A DNA stretch of 64,000 bases, taken from Candidatus Protistibacter heckmannii (GTDB lineage: Bacteria > Pseudomonadota > Gammaproteobacteria > Burkholderiales > Burkholderiaceae). Below, in pieces: positions 1-8,534 of this stretch (position 1 is its first letter; every line of letters begins with the position of its first letter). Location: positions 118,175-182,174 of the forward strand of contig JALBVF010000005.1 in the NCBI GenBank assembly GCA_025050535.1, read 5' to 3'. The notes under the pieces were generated by a model. The model did not search any database. It was not told where the DNA came from and saw only the letters and a list, made by a program, of their open reading frames with translations. The translations under genes and the position numbers were made by a program.

Positions 1-196
1 CCTGGCCCACGGAGATGGCGACGATCTCGGTCGCGACACCCGCTTCCTTCAGACGCACGGATTCTTCCACCGCGATCTCGTCGAAGGGGTTCATGCTCAT
101 CTTCACGTTGGAGGTTTCCACGCCAGTGCCGTCGGACTTGACCCGCACCTTCACGTTGTAGTCGACCACGCGTTTGACCGCGACCAGAATTTTCAT
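1..196 (-). CDS. etfB: Electron transfer flavoprotein beta subunit (5' end only)
   Basis: The reverse strand encodes 65 N-terminal residues beginning [20 protein letters not shown], followed by an [10 protein letters not shown] segment typical of EtfB. EtfB pairs with EtfA to carry electrons from acyl-CoA and other flavin dehydrogenases to the ubiquinone pool. The gene runs off the left edge of the window. A GGAGG ribosome-binding site lies just before the ATG at 196. The 147 bp between it and the insertion sequence at 347 is AT-richer and probably holds the etfB promoter. Confidence 0.93.
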   Translation of the reverse strand, partial: MKILVAVKRVVDYNVKVRVKSDGTGVETSNVKMSMNPFDEIAVEESVRLKEAGVATEIVAISVGQ

Positions 197-346
197 TGCA
201 CCTCCGAAATAACTAGAAAAATATGAGTGAAGACAGCGTGCCAGCGCCCCTCCCCAACCGTAGGAGCGCCATGGACCGAGCGCGATTTTAACAAACTTTT
301 GCATGAATTTAGCACGAACGTTCTATTTTTCGCGCTATTTTCATTA

Positions 347-1469
347 TTGATCCGGCAGAAAGAAGTTTTCATGCGGTGTATTTGACGCGGAGATCCTGGA
401 AGTAGGATTTCACGCGTTCGGAATGGGTTTCGATGAACGCCATATGGTTCTTTGCTGCAGCGTGTAATTTGGCCTTTGTTCTGACGGGGACTCGTGTGCT
501 GATGACATGTTTCAGGTCGGCGTTGAGTCGCTCATCCAGATTGAGCTCCGGGCTGTAGCTTGGCAGGTAAAAGACTTCGATGTCGGCTTGGTGCTCGGCA
601 AGCCATGCCTTGACCGGCTTGCAGTGATGCACGCCGAGGTTGTCGAGGATCAGGAACACTTTCTTGCCCGCGCGCTTGCCATCGGCCACCAGCGCCTCGA
701 AGAGCTCGATGAGCTTCTCGTGGTTAAAGGCACCATCGATGATCATCCAGCTTGCCTTGCCCTGATTGGTCACCGTGGAAATCATCGACAGCTTCTGTCG
801 CGTACCTCTAACCGCCATCGTGACCGGGGTTTGCCCTTTGGGAGCATAACTGCGGCTCCGAACATCCGTATTCACCAACGCGGTTTCGTCACCCCAGTGA
901 GTCTCGCCACCTTTGGCCTTGGCACGCTTCTCGATGGCCGGATACTCCTGATCGATCCACTGCTTGACAGACTCCGGTCGCTGTTCGTAAGCGCGCTTGA
1001 TCGGCTTTTTCGGCGTGAAACCCCAGCGCTTGAGGTAGTCTCCGACCGCACGTATTGAGAGTCTGAACGCGTATTCCTGTTCGATGAACAGCATGATCGC
1101 GCCTCGCGTCCAGAGCGCAGATTCCATCTTCAACTGCTCCGGACGTTTGTCGCAGATCGTGCGCCGGATTGCTTCTTCTTGATCCGCATTCAGCCGTCTT
1201 CCGTCTCCTGGCGTACGAGCTCGTGGGTGCGGCTTCAGGGCCGCCGCGGCCCCTTCTTCATAGAGATCAATGGCCAGTCGAGCCGCCGGGTAACTCAGCC
1301 CTGTCAACTCCACGATGGCCATGACTCCGTATCCCTTCCGATGCAACCTCACGACCTGCTTTCGCCTCTCGTGCAGCTGCTCCAGTTTCTGGTATTGAGC
1401 GTCTTCTTTTTCCATGCCAATTCGATGCATTAAATGATAATAAGTTAAATATTTATATTGCCGCGTCAA
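347..1469 (-). mobile_element. IS-A copy 1, IS630-family insertion sequence (complete, 1123 bp)
   Basis: The element is flanked by TA on both sides (345-346 and 1470-1471), the dinucleotide target duplication of IS630/Tc1/mariner elements. Its ends are imperfect inverted repeats: TTGATCCGGCA on the left and, read inward from the right, TTGACGCGGCA. A second copy of exactly the same length lies at 59909-61031. The right end interrupts a photolyase gene. The rest of that gene is not on the left side, so a deletion or rearrangement accompanied or followed insertion. Confidence 0.92.
369..1430 (-). CDS. IS630-family transposase (intact copy, IS-A)
   Basis: This DDE transposase of about 353 residues catalyses cut-and-paste movement of IS-A at TA sites. 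An N-terminal helix-turn-helix region (LHRKGYGVMAIVELTGLSY) is followed by the FTPKKPIKRAYEQRPESVKQ linker common to this family. The catalytic segments are HWGDETALV, FLILDNLGVHH and SYSPELNLDE. The frame is open as far as the right end of the element. I chose the ATG at 1430; the ATG at 1415 is also possible, and neither has a clear ribosome-binding site. This is the only transposase gene in the window with no visible lesion, so it is the likely source of activity for IS-A. Confidence 0.9.
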   Translation of the reverse strand: MHRIGMEKEDAQYQKLEQLHERRKQVVRLHRKGYGVMAIVELTGLSYPAARLAIDLYEEGAAAALKPHPRARTPGDGRRLNADQEEAIRRTICDKRPEQLKMESALWTRGAIMLFIEQEYAFRLSIRAVGDYLKRWGFTPKKPIKRAYEQRPESVKQWIDQEYPAIEKRAKAKGGETHWGDETALVNTDVRSRSYAPKGQTPVTMAVRGTRQKLSMISTVTNQGKASWMIIDGAFNHEKLIELFEALVADGKRAGKKVFLILDNLGVHHCKPVKAWLAEHQADIEVFYLPSYSPELNLDERLNADLKHVISTRVPVRTKAKLHAAAKNHMAFIETHSERVKSYFQDLRVKYTA

Positions 1470-1947
1470 TATAGGGCGTGAACACGGAAAACGGTTTGTC
1501 CTGGGCGGTGAGGATCTCGCTCTTTTCGAAGACGACCTGGTCCTTGGCGGTCATCAGCACCCGGCCGTCGGCTTGCAGGCGCTCGGCCACGGCGGCGTCG
1601 CTGGCCAGGGCGGCGGGCTCGTAGTCGTGGTTGGCCCAGACGGAGTCGGCTCCGAGCTCGGCGGCCAGTGTCTGGATCAGGGCCTGCGGGCGGCCGTGCC
1701 GCACCAGCAGGCCGCCGCCGGCGCTGCGCAGCCCGGCGTCCAGTTCGGCCAACGCGGCGTGGATGAACTCCACCCGGCGGTCTTCGCGCTGCCCGGCGGC
1801 GAGAAACAGATCGAGGATATCCGTGTCGAACACGAAGACGCACCAGACCTTGGCGCAGCGGCTCAAGGCGTGATGCAGAGCGGACTGGTCTGAGAGGCGC
1901 AGATCGCGGCGGAACAAGACTAAACCGGCCTGAAATTCAAGAGTCAT
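1470..1947 (-). pseudogene. phrB: Deoxyribodipyrimidine photolyase, N-terminal third only
   Basis: Translation from the ATG at 1947 gives a photolyase N-terminal domain: GLVLFRRDLRLSDQSALHHA, then VWCVFVFDTDIL and VWANHDYEP. After about 159 residues it runs into the right end of IS-A at 1469. The missing two thirds, which hold the FAD-binding and DNA-repair domain, are not found to the left of the element, where the etfB leader begins. The gene is therefore a remnant that cannot repair cyclobutane dimers. It diverges from algH and shares a 127-bp intergenic region with it. Confidence 0.9.
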
Positions 1948-2058
1948 ACCTTTCAGGTAAAGAGATGGAGACGGGCGCGCGGCGCGCCGGAAGCCGCCGG
2001 TATTGTCCGTGGTTCTGGCCTGGGTTTCCCCTTGTTTACCCTTCACGTCTGCCATTTT

Positions 2059-2067
2059 TGCTAAAAT
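2059..2067 (+). promoter_or_regulatory. Candidate extended -10 element for the algH-pyr cluster
   Basis: TGCTAAAAT matches an extended -10 (TGnTAnnnT). It ends 7 bases before the algH ATG at 2075, so transcription would start at or next to the start codon. No ribosome-binding site is visible in that gap. The assignment is inferred from position and motif only. Confidence 0.35.
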
Positions 2068-2074
2068 TCGCCCT

Positions 2075-2701
2075 ATGTCGACGCCGTCCGACCGCATCAA
2101 CCTCACCGATCAATTCCTGATTTCTATGCCCGGCATGGTCGACCCGATGTTCAGCGGCTCGGTCGTCTATATGTGCGATCACAACGAGCACGGCGCCCTG
2201 GGCCTGGTGATCCACAAGCCCACCGATCTGGACCTGATGACGGTCTTCGACAAGATCGACCTCAAGCTCGAAATCGCCTACCTGACGCATCAGCCCGTCC
2301 TCTTCGGCGGCCCGGTCCAGACCGAGCGCGGCTTCGTTCTGCACGAGCCCCTGGGCGCGACCGGCGGCAGCATGTCCGGCGGCGTGCAGACGGAAGATGG
2401 CGTGCGCGCGAGCTACATCTCCTCGCTGAAGGTGCCCGGCGGTCTGGAAATGACCACCCCCAAGGACGTCCTCGAGCAGGTGGCCGCGGGCACTGGCCCG
2501 AGCCGCTTCCTACTGATGCTCGGTTATGCCGGCTGGGGCGTGGGACAGCTTGAGCAGGAAATCGCCAACAACGGCTGGCTGACCGTGCAGGCCGATCCGG
2601 CTATCGTCTTCGAGCCCCCCCTGGAGTTCCGCTTCAATGCCGCCCTGGCGCTGCTCGGCGTGGCCCCCTTCATGCTTTCGGGTGAGGTGGGGCATGCCTG
2701 A
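2075..2701 (+). CDS. algH: YqgE/AlgH family protein
   Basis: This 208-residue protein of the DUF179 family opens with [20 protein letters not shown] and contains the family signatures [16 protein letters not shown] and [15 protein letters not shown]. AlgH/YqgE proteins are small cytoplasmic proteins without an agreed biochemical role, although in pseudomonads the gene was tied to alginate regulation. I chose the ATG at 2075 because upstream codons lie in unrelated sequence. The gene is translationally coupled to ruvX, whose ATG lies inside its last codons, and it heads the pyrimidine cluster in the usual betaproteobacterial order. Confidence 0.93.
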   Translation: MSTPSDRINLTDQFLISMPGMVDPMFSGSVVYMCDHNEHGALGLVIHKPTDLDLMTVFDKIDLKLEIAYLTHQPVLFGGPVQTERGFVLHEPLGATGGSMSGGVQTEDGVRASYISSLKVPGGLEMTTPKDVLEQVAAGTGPSRFLLMLGYAGWGVGQLEQEIANNGWLTVQADPAIVFEPPLEFRFNAALALLGVAPFMLSGEVGHA

Positions 2702-3119
2702 GGGGGCCGTTGCCGGCCAATTTCCCGCCGGTGAAGGCATTCTGCTTGGTTTTGATTACGGAGAAGCGCGCATCGGGGTGGCTGTGGGCAACACCCTGAC
2801 CCAGAGCGCGCGCGCTCTGGGCGTGCTGCCAAACCGCACCGTCGACCAGCGCTTCGGCGCGATCGCCGAGCTGATATGCAAATGGCGGCCCGCCGGGCTG
2901 ATCGTCGGCCTACCGGTGCATCCCGACGGCGCGCCGCACCACATGACCCAGCGCTGCAGGCGCTTTGGCAACCAACTGCACGGGCGCACCGGATTGCCGG
3001 TGGCCTGGGTGGACGAACGTTATTCCAGCGCGCCCGGCGAGGACGACGCCGAAGCGGCGCGCGTGATCCTGCAGCAATACCTCGATTCCACCCCTTTCAA
3101 CGAAAGCAAGCACCAATGA
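2694..3119 (+). CDS. ruvX: Putative pre-16S rRNA nuclease / Holliday junction resolvase-like YqgF
   Basis: This 141-residue protein has an RNase H-like fold and is known to be essential in E. coli for 5' end processing of 16S r[18 protein letters not shown] carries the first catalytic aspartate. [11 protein letters not shown] and [20 protein letters not shown] are the other conserved blocks; the last usually reads DER.(S/T). The start ATG at 2694 overlaps the end of algH by 8 bases, and the stop overlaps the pyrR start as ATGA. Confidence 0.93.
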   Translation: MPEGAVAGQFPAGEGILLGFDYGEARIGVAVGNTLTQSARALGVLPNRTVDQRFGAIAELICKWRPAGLIVGLPVHPDGAPHHMTQRCRRFGNQLHGRTGLPVAWVDERYSSAPGEDDAEAARVILQQYLDSTPFNESKHQ

Positions 3120-3487
3120 CGACAGCCTCCGATGCGGAGCAGCTCTACGCGCGGCTGCGCGAGCTGGTCAAGGCCGGCCAGGGCGCGGGCCTCGCGGTCG
3201 CAGGTATCCACAGCGGTGGCGCCTGGGTGGCCACCCGCCTGGCGGCCGACCTGGGCCTGGGCGAATGCGGCGTGATCAACGAGCTCTTCGACTACGACCG
3301 TCCTTCGGTGGTGGAACTGGCCGTGCTCGCCGACCGCCAGGAGACCGGCAACCGCCAGCCTCCCTTCGCGCCCACTTACGCAGGCGCGACCCTCTCCCTG
3401 CCGCCCGAGTCAGTCCCGGCCCTGTCGGCCAGCGGCGAAGGCGCCAACACGAAATTCGCATTCACCATCGAGGCACGCGGTGCATAA
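3116..3487 (+). CDS. pyrR: PyrR-type pyrimidine operon regulator with an internal in-frame deletion
   Basis: PyrR is a phosphoribosyltransferase-fold protein that binds UMP/PRPP and regulates pyr genes or acts as a weak uracil phosphoribosyltransferase. The N-terminal part ([32 protein letters not shown]) and the C-terminal part ([20 protein letters not shown]) are clear. They join directly at [12 protein letters not shown]. The roughly 50 residues normally between them, including the PRPP-binding block that reads close to VDDVLYTGRT, are absent. The protein is 123 residues against about 170-180 in relatives. The frame stays open, so a short product could still be made, but it should lack PRPP binding. 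The ATGA overlap with ruvX and the 8-base overlap with pyrB suggest coupled translation. Confidence 0.85.
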   Translation: MTTASDAEQLYARLRELVKAGQGAGLAVAGIHSGGAWVATRLAADLGLGECGVINELFDYDRPSVVELAVLADRQETGNRQPPFAPTYAGATLSLPPESVPALSASGEGANTKFAFTIEARGA

Positions 3488-4454
3488 GAACACACGAAAT
3501 CCGCAACTCACGCGCAACGGCGAACTCAAGCACCTGCTCTCCATCGAGGGCCTGTCGCGCGACATGCTCAACCACATCCTGGACACTGCCAGCCAGTTCG
3601 TCAGCCTCTCCGAGCCCGAGCTAGAGGTGCGCAAGGTGCCGCTGCTGCGCGGCAAGAGCGTGTTCAACCTCTTCTTCGAGAACTCCACGCGCACCCGCAC
3701 CACCTTCGAGATTGCGGCCAAGCGACTCTCGGCCGACGTGCTCAACCTGAACATCAACGCCAGCTCCACGAACAAGGGCGAATCGCTGCTCGACACGATC
3801 AACAACCTTTCGGCGATGCAGGCCGACATGTTCATCGTGCGTCACGCCAGCTCCGGCGCGCCCTACCTGATCGCCGAGCACGTCGCGCCGCACGTGCATG
3901 TGATCAACGCCGGCGACGGCTGCCATGCGCATCCCACGCAGGCGCTGCTCGACATGTACACCATCCGACACTATAAGCAGGACTTCACCAAGCTGCGCGT
4001 GGCCATCATCGGCGACATCCTGCACAGCCGCGTGGCGCGCTCCGACATCCACGCGCTCACCACCTTGGACTGCCCCGAGGTGCGGACCATCGGGCCACGC
4101 ACCCTGCTGCCCGGCGGGCTCGAGCAGATGGGCGTGCATGTTTACAACGACATGGCTGAAGGTCTCAAGGGCGTGGACGTGATCATCATGCTGCGTCTGC
4201 AAAACGAGCGCATGAGCGGCGCGCTGCTGCCCTCGGCGCAGGAGTACTTCAAGGCCTACGGCCTGACGCCTGAGCGGCTCGCACTGGCCGCACCGGACGC
4301 CATCGTCATGCACCCCGGGCCGATGAACCGTGGCGTGGAAATCGACTCCGCTGTGGCCGACGGCAGCCAGTCGGTGATCCTCAATCAGGTCACCTTCGGG
4401 ATCGCGGTGCGCATGGCGGTGATGAGCATTGTCGCCGGCAACAACGAGGAATAA
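3480..4454 (+). CDS. pyrB: Aspartate carbamoyltransferase catalytic subunit
   Basis: This 324-residue enzyme joins carbamoyl phosphate and aspartate, the first committed step of pyrimidine synthesis. The carbamoyl-phosphate loop [12 protein letters not shown] is at about residues 66-77, [12 protein letters not shown] in the middle, and [13 protein letters not shown] near the end. The start is a GTG at 3480 inside the pyrR stop region. The PyrX-type gene directly downstream suggests a PyrB-PyrX complex of the Pseudomonas kind rather than a PyrB-PyrI complex. The gene looks intact. Confidence 0.97.
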   Translation: MHKNTRNPQLTRNGELKHLLSIEGLSRDMLNHILDTASQFVSLSEPELEVRKVPLLRGKSVFNLFFENSTRTRTTFEIAAKRLSADVLNLNINASSTNKGESLLDTINNLSAMQADMFIVRHASSGAPYLIAEHVAPHVHVINAGDGCHAHPTQALLDMYTIRHYKQDFTKLRVAIIGDILHSRVARSDIHALTTLDCPEVRTIGPRTLLPGGLEQMGVHVYNDMAEGLKGVDVIIMLRLQNERMSGALLPSAQEYFKAYGLTPERLALAAPDAIVMHPGPMNRGVEIDSAVADGSQSVILNQVTFGIAVRMAVMSIVAGNNEE

Positions 4455-4464
4455 GAACGAGAAG

Positions 4465-5781
4465 ATGAAGATCCATATCAAGAACGGCCGCCTGATCGAC
4501 CCCGCCAGCGGTACCGACGCGCTCACCGACATCTACATCGCCGCGGGCAAAATCCTCGCGCTCGCCCAGTCGCCGGATCAGGCGCCCGCGAATTTCACCG
4601 CTGCGCGCACCATCGACGCCAAGGGCCTGGTGGTCTGCCCAGGCCTGGTCGACCTCTCGGTCCGCCTGCGCGAGCCCGGCTACGAATACAAGGCGACGCT
4701 GGAATCCGAGATGGCCGCGGCCATGGCCGGCGGCGTCACCAGCCTCGTCTGTCCGCCCGACACCGATCCGGTGCTCGACGAGCCAGGTCTGGTGGAGATG
4801 CTCAAGTTCCGCGCGCGCGGCCTGAACCAGGCGCACGTCTATCCGCTCGGCGCGCTCACCGTTGGCCTCAAGGGCGAGGTGCTGACCGAGATGGCCGAGC
4901 TGACCGAATCGGGCTGCATCGGCTTCTCGCAGGCCGAGGTGCCCATCGTCAACACCGGCGTGCTCGCGCGCGCCATGGAATACGCGTGCACCTTCGGTCT
5001 GACCATCTGGCTGCGCGCGCAGGACCTCTGGCTGGGCAAGGGTGGCGTGGCGGCCAGCGGCGCGGTGGCTTCGCGCCTGGGCCTCTCCGGCGTGCCGGCG
5101 GCGGCCGAGACCGTCGCGCTGCACACCATCTTCGAACTCATGCGCGCCACCGGCACGCGCGTGCATCTGTGCCGGGTCTCCTCGGCGGCCGGGCTCGCCC
5201 TGGTGGCCCAGGCCAAGAAGGAAGGCCTGCCGCTCAGCTGCGACGTGGGCGTGCACCACGTGCATCTGGCCGACGTGGACATCGGCTATTTCGACCCGCA
5301 GCTGCGGCTCGTGCCGCCGGTGCGTGGCGTGCATGACCGCGAGGCCATCCTTGCCGCGCTGGACGACGGCACCATCGACGCCATCTGCTCCGACCACACC
5401 CCGGTGGACGACGACGAGAAGCTGCTGCCCTTCGATGAGGCTTCGCCAGGCGCGACCGGCCTGGAAGTGTTGCTGCCGCTGGCCCTGAAATGGGGCCGTG
5501 AACGCAAGCGCAGCCTCAGCGAGGTGGTGGCCAAGCTCACCGCGGCGCCGGCGGCCGTGCTCTGCCAGGGGCAGGCGCAGCCGGCGGGCGAGCGGGCTGC
5601 GGCGGGCCGGCTGGCCGTAGGCGGCTCGGCCGACATCTGCATCTTCGACCAAGAGGAAAGCTGGACCATCGAGCCGCGCGCGCTGCGCAGCCAGGGCAAG
5701 AACTCGCCCTTCCTCGGCTACGAGGTCCAGGGCAGGGTGAAGGCCACGCTGGTGGCCGGCCACGTGGCCTATGAGGCCTGA
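4465..5781 (+). CDS. pyrX: Dihydroorotase-like, probably non-catalytic PyrX (PyrC')
   Basis: This 438-residue amidohydrolase-fold protein aligns with type I dihydroorotase throughout (MKIHIKNGRLIDPASGTDAL, CPGLVDLSVRLREPG, AICSDHTPVDDDEK). The zinc-binding HxH of active enzymes, normally in DLHVHLREPG, reads DLSVRLREPG, so both metal histidines are replaced. In pseudomonads and many betaproteobacteria such inactive homologues are structural partners needed for PyrB activity, and the true pyrC lies elsewhere. The gene starts 10 bp after pyrB and is probably co-transcribed with it and plsC. The loss of catalysis is inferred from the residues seen. Confidence 0.9.
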   Translation: MKIHIKNGRLIDPASGTDALTDIYIAAGKILALAQSPDQAPANFTAARTIDAKGLVVCPGLVDLSVRLREPGYEYKATLESEMAAAMAGGVTSLVCPPDTDPVLDEPGLVEMLKFRARGLNQAHVYPLGALTVGLKGEVLTEMAELTESGCIGFSQAEVPIVNTGVLARAMEYACTFGLTIWLRAQDLWLGKGGVAASGAVASRLGLSGVPAAAETVALHTIFELMRATGTRVHLCRVSSAAGLALVAQAKKEGLPLSCDVGVHHVHLADVDIGYFDPQLRLVPPVRGVHDREAILAALDDGTIDAICSDHTPVDDDEKLLPFDEASPGATGLEVLLPLALKWGRERKRSLSEVVAKLTAAPAAVLCQGQAQPAGERAAAGRLAVGGSADICIFDQEESWTIEPRALRSQGKNSPFLGYEVQGRVKATLVAGHVAYEA

Positions 5782-5803
5782 GCGCGCGGCGGGGGACTGA
5801 AGC

Positions 5804-6592
5804 GTGCGGAGCCTGCGCTACCTGCGGCTGAGCTTTCACATCCTGAAAGGCATGCTGATCTGCGCCGTGCTGTTTCCGAGGATCGACACGGAGAAGCGAC
5901 GCTGGCATATCCGCCGCTGGTCGATCCGTATCCTGCAGCTGTGCCGGATCAAGGTGGAGATCGTGGGCAACAGCAGCGGCTATCCCACCGGGCAGATGGT
6001 GATCAGCAACCACGTCTCCTGGCTCGACATCTACGCGATCAACGCGTGGCATCCGGTGCGCTTCGTCGCCAAATCGGAAATCCGCGACTGGCCGGTGATC
6101 GGCTGGCTTTGCGAGAAGACCGGCACGTTCTTTATCGAGCGCGGCAAGCGCAAGGCGGTGCACCACATGCTGCACCTGCTGGCCGAGCGGCTGCAGGCCG
6201 GCGACGCGATCTGCGTCTTCCCCGAGGGTACGACCGGTGACGGGACCGCGATCCTGCCCTTTCATTCCAACCTGATGCAGGCGCCTCTGTCGGCGAGTGC
6301 GCCGGTGCTGCCGGTAGGCGTGCGCTATCTGGACGCGCGCACCAGGGAGCCGGCAGCCTCAGCCGCGTACGTGGGCGACATGAGCCTGGGCGAGAGCCTG
6401 AGCGCGATCCTCAAGGGGCCGCCGCTCGTTGCCCGGGTCTACCTCGGCCGGCCGATCCTGGCGGAGGAAGGCGTCGACCGGCGCGTCCTCGCCGGCCAGG
6501 GCCGCGCGGCGATCAGTCACCTCCTGGGGCTGCCGCCAGCGGACACTGCACCTGGATCAACGCACGCTTCGCTGGATCCGGATCCAGTGTGA
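5804..6592 (+). CDS. plsC: 1-acyl-sn-glycerol-3-phosphate acyltransferase (PlsC family)
   Basis: This 262-residue membrane-associated acyltransferase transfers an acyl chain to lysophosphatidic acid or a related lysolipid. The HX4D catalytic motif appears as NHVSWLD, followed by FFIERGKRKAVHHM and the FPEGTT motif. A hydrophobic N-terminus (LKGMLICAVLF) anchors it. The start is GTG at 5804, 22 bp after pyrX. Its 3' end overlaps the convergent apaH gene by 80 bp. Confidence 0.92.
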   Translation: MRSLRYLRLSFHILKGMLICAVLFPRIDTEKRRWHIRRWSIRILQLCRIKVEIVGNSSGYPTGQMVISNHVSWLDIYAINAWHPVRFVAKSEIRDWPVIGWLCEKTGTFFIERGKRKAVHHMLHLLAERLQAGDAICVFPEGTTGDGTAILPFHSNLMQAPLSASAPVLPVGVRYLDARTREPAASAAYVGDMSLGESLSAILKGPPLVARVYLGRPILAEEGVDRRVLAGQGRAAISHLLGLPPADTAPGSTHASLDPDPV

Positions 6593-7349
6593 CGGCGCTG
6601 AGTTGGCCGCCCCAGACGCAGCCGGTGTCCAGGCCAATCAGGTTGGGACGCAGGATCAGTCCGGCGGTGGACCAGTGGCCGAAGACGACGGTGACGTCCT
6701 CCGTCTTGCGGCCGGGCACGTCGAACCACGGCATATAGCCGGGCGGCGCGGCTTCAGGGCCGCCCTTCACCTTGAATTCCATGACGCCCTCGGGCGTGCA
6801 GAAGCGCAGCCGGGTCAGCGCGTTGACGATGACGCGCAGGCGATCGACGCCCTTGAGGTTGTTGGACCATTGGCGGGGCTCATTGCCGTACATCTGGGCG
6901 AGGAATTCCGCATAGTCCGGGCCGCGCAGCCGGGCCGATACTTCCTCCGATAAGTCCATCACCTGGTCCGCGCTCCAACCCGGCTGTACGCCGGCATGGG
7001 CGAACAGAAAGCCATCTTGCCGGATGGCGAGCGGCCGCCGGCGCAGCCATTCCTGCAGATCGGAGAGATCGGGCGCGGCCAGGAGTTCGTCGAGCGTGTC
7101 TGTCGGCGACGGCCGACGAATGCCCGAGGCGACCGCGAGGCAATGCAGATCGTGGTTGCCCAGCACCGCCTGCGCCCGCTCGCCCATGGAGATGATCCTA
7201 CGCAGCGTGGCCAGCGATTCCGGCCCGCGGTTGATCAGGTCTCCGACGAAGACAAACGAGGCGTTTGCCGGGAGCCGCGCGGCCAGGTCTTCGAACGAGG
7301 TGCAGCAGCCTTGGATGTCGCCGACGACAAAACAGGGTGAGTCAGTCAA
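6513..7349 (-). CDS. apaH: Bis(5'-nucleosyl)-tetraphosphatase, symmetrical
   Basis: This metallophosphatase splits diadenosine tetraphosphate into two ADP. The metal and phosphate motifs VVGDIQGCC, VGDLINRGPESL, VLGNHDLH and FAHAGVQPGW are all present, as is the C-terminal VFGHWSTAG. The product is 278 residues. IS-B copy 1 lies with its left end at 7375, only 25 bp upstream of the first plausible start (TTG at 7349, giving LTDSPCFVVGD). No ATG exists between the element and the conserved N-terminus, so the original start or leader may have been displaced. Confidence 0.9.
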   Translation of the reverse strand: MTDSPCFVVGDIQGCCTSFEDLAARLPANASFVFVGDLINRGPESLATLRRIISMGERAQAVLGNHDLHCLAVASGIRRPSPTDTLDELLAAPDLSDLQEWLRRRPLAIRQDGFLFAHAGVQPGWSADQVMDLSEEVSARLRGPDYAEFLAQMYGNEPRQWSNNLKGVDRLRVIVNALTRLRFCTPEGVMEFKVKGGPEAAPPGYMPWFDVPGRKTEDVTVVFGHWSTAGLILRPNLIGLDTGCVWGGQLSAVTLDPDPAKRALIQVQCPLAAAPGGD

Positions 7350-7374
7350 GATTGGCGCGAAAACGATGTTTTTA

Positions 7375-8392
7375 TTGATCCAGCATTTAAACAATAAACT
7401 CAAGCAGCATACCGAACCGGCGCATGTTCGAAGTAGCTCTTGACGCGCTCGGGCTGTCGCTAAACGCTGAGCAGATGCTGGCGCGTGGCCTTCACCAGTT
7501 GCAGCTTCGAGCGAGTTGTAGCGAGTTTGGTGCCGACCTGCTTCAGGTCGGCATTGGCCATTTCATTGGGGTTCAGTTCGGGGCTGTAGCTGGGCAAGTA
7601 GAAGACTTCGATCTCGTGTTTTTGCTCGGCCAGCCAGGCCTTCACGGGCTTGCTGTAGTGCACGCGCAGGTTGTCCAGGATCAGGTAGATCTTTCGGCCG
7701 GCATCCTTGACCAGTCGGCGCAGGAAGTCGATCAGGATGTCGGCGCTCAACGCTCCGTCGAAGGCATGCCAGCGCATCTGGCTCTTGTTGGTGACGGTGG
7801 AGATCACCGACAAGCCGTGGCGCTTGTTGTTCACGCGAATCACGGGCGTCTGGCCATGCGGGGACGTCGTCCGTCGAGCCACTTTTTCACCGCCGCCGGC
7901 GACTGCTCGTAGGCCTTCTTCATGGGCTTTTTCGGCGTGAAGCCCCAACGCTCCAGATACAGGCCCATCGTGCGAACGGCCAGCTTGATGCCTTATCGGT
8001 TAAGGATCAACTCGGCCACTGCCTGGCGGCTCCACAGCGCGTAGATCATCTTCAACTGGTCGGGCGTGCGGTCAGCGGATCAGCAGCTGAACCTCGCGCT
8101 CCTGCTCCGCCGTCAGCGTTCTGCCCGTACCCTGTGGGCGCCCGGGGCGCTCTACGTCGAGGGCCTTCCACCCGCCCGCGCGATACGCCTTCACCGCAGC
8201 AATGACAGTCTGCACGACATCTCGCATTGCGCCGCTGCGTCCTTCAGGCTCACGCCATCCAGCCGCATCTTCACCGCACGTCGGCGCCGTTCGTTCAGGG
8301 CAGCTACCGGCAGCGTTCTCGAGTCGATTTTGTCCCCGAAACAGGCAGACTCTATATCACTCAATAAGTTCAATGTTTAAGCGCCGAATAAA
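7375..8392 (-). mobile_element. IS-B copy 1, defective IS630-family element (1018 bp)
   Basis: TA flanks both ends (7373-7374 and 8393-8394). The ends read TTGATCCAGCATTTAAAC on the left and, inward from the right, TTTATTCGGCGCTTAAAC. It is about 98 bp shorter than the full-length copy at 45141-46256 because of deletions around 7855-7880. The insertion separates apaH from ppk1 but leaves the ppk1 Pho box untouched. Confidence 0.9.
7400..8340 (-). pseudogene. IS630-family transposase remnant (IS-B copy 1)
   Basis: The fragments match the transposase of the other IS-B copies (WGFTPKKPMKKAYEQSPAAV, YLILDNLRVHYSKPV, FYLPSYSPELNPNE). At least four lesions are visible: deletions removing the region around the first catalytic aspartate; an ochre TAA in the AELILNR*GIKL segment; an amber TAG after LLSV near the C-terminus (7460-7462); and a +1 frameshift near 8080. 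The start ATG seen in copy 2 is replaced by GGG. The two nonsense codons are shared with copy 3 and the frameshift with copy 2. Confidence 0.88.
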
Positions 8393-8471
8393 TAACGATC
8401 GCTAAATTATGATGCATTGATAACTTGCCGATTAAATTCGAGATTTTACCAGGTCGGGATGGTTTTGTGAA

Positions 8472-8489
8472 ATGTCACATTTCTGTCAT
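8472..8489 (+). promoter_or_regulatory. Pho box upstream of ppk1
   Basis: Two 7-bp half sites, ATGTCAC and CTGTCAT, are separated by ATTT. This is the 11-bp periodicity of a PhoB-binding Pho box. A weak -10 (GACAAT, 8500-8505) follows after exactly 10 bp, the canonical PhoB-dependent spacing. A second -10-like TATAAA is at 8517-8522. The assignment rests on motif, spacing and the neighbouring phoB/phoR genes. Confidence 0.8.
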
Positions 8490-8534
8490 ATCCAGTGCCG
8501 ACAATGACCGGACAACTATAAATACCCTCTCTGC

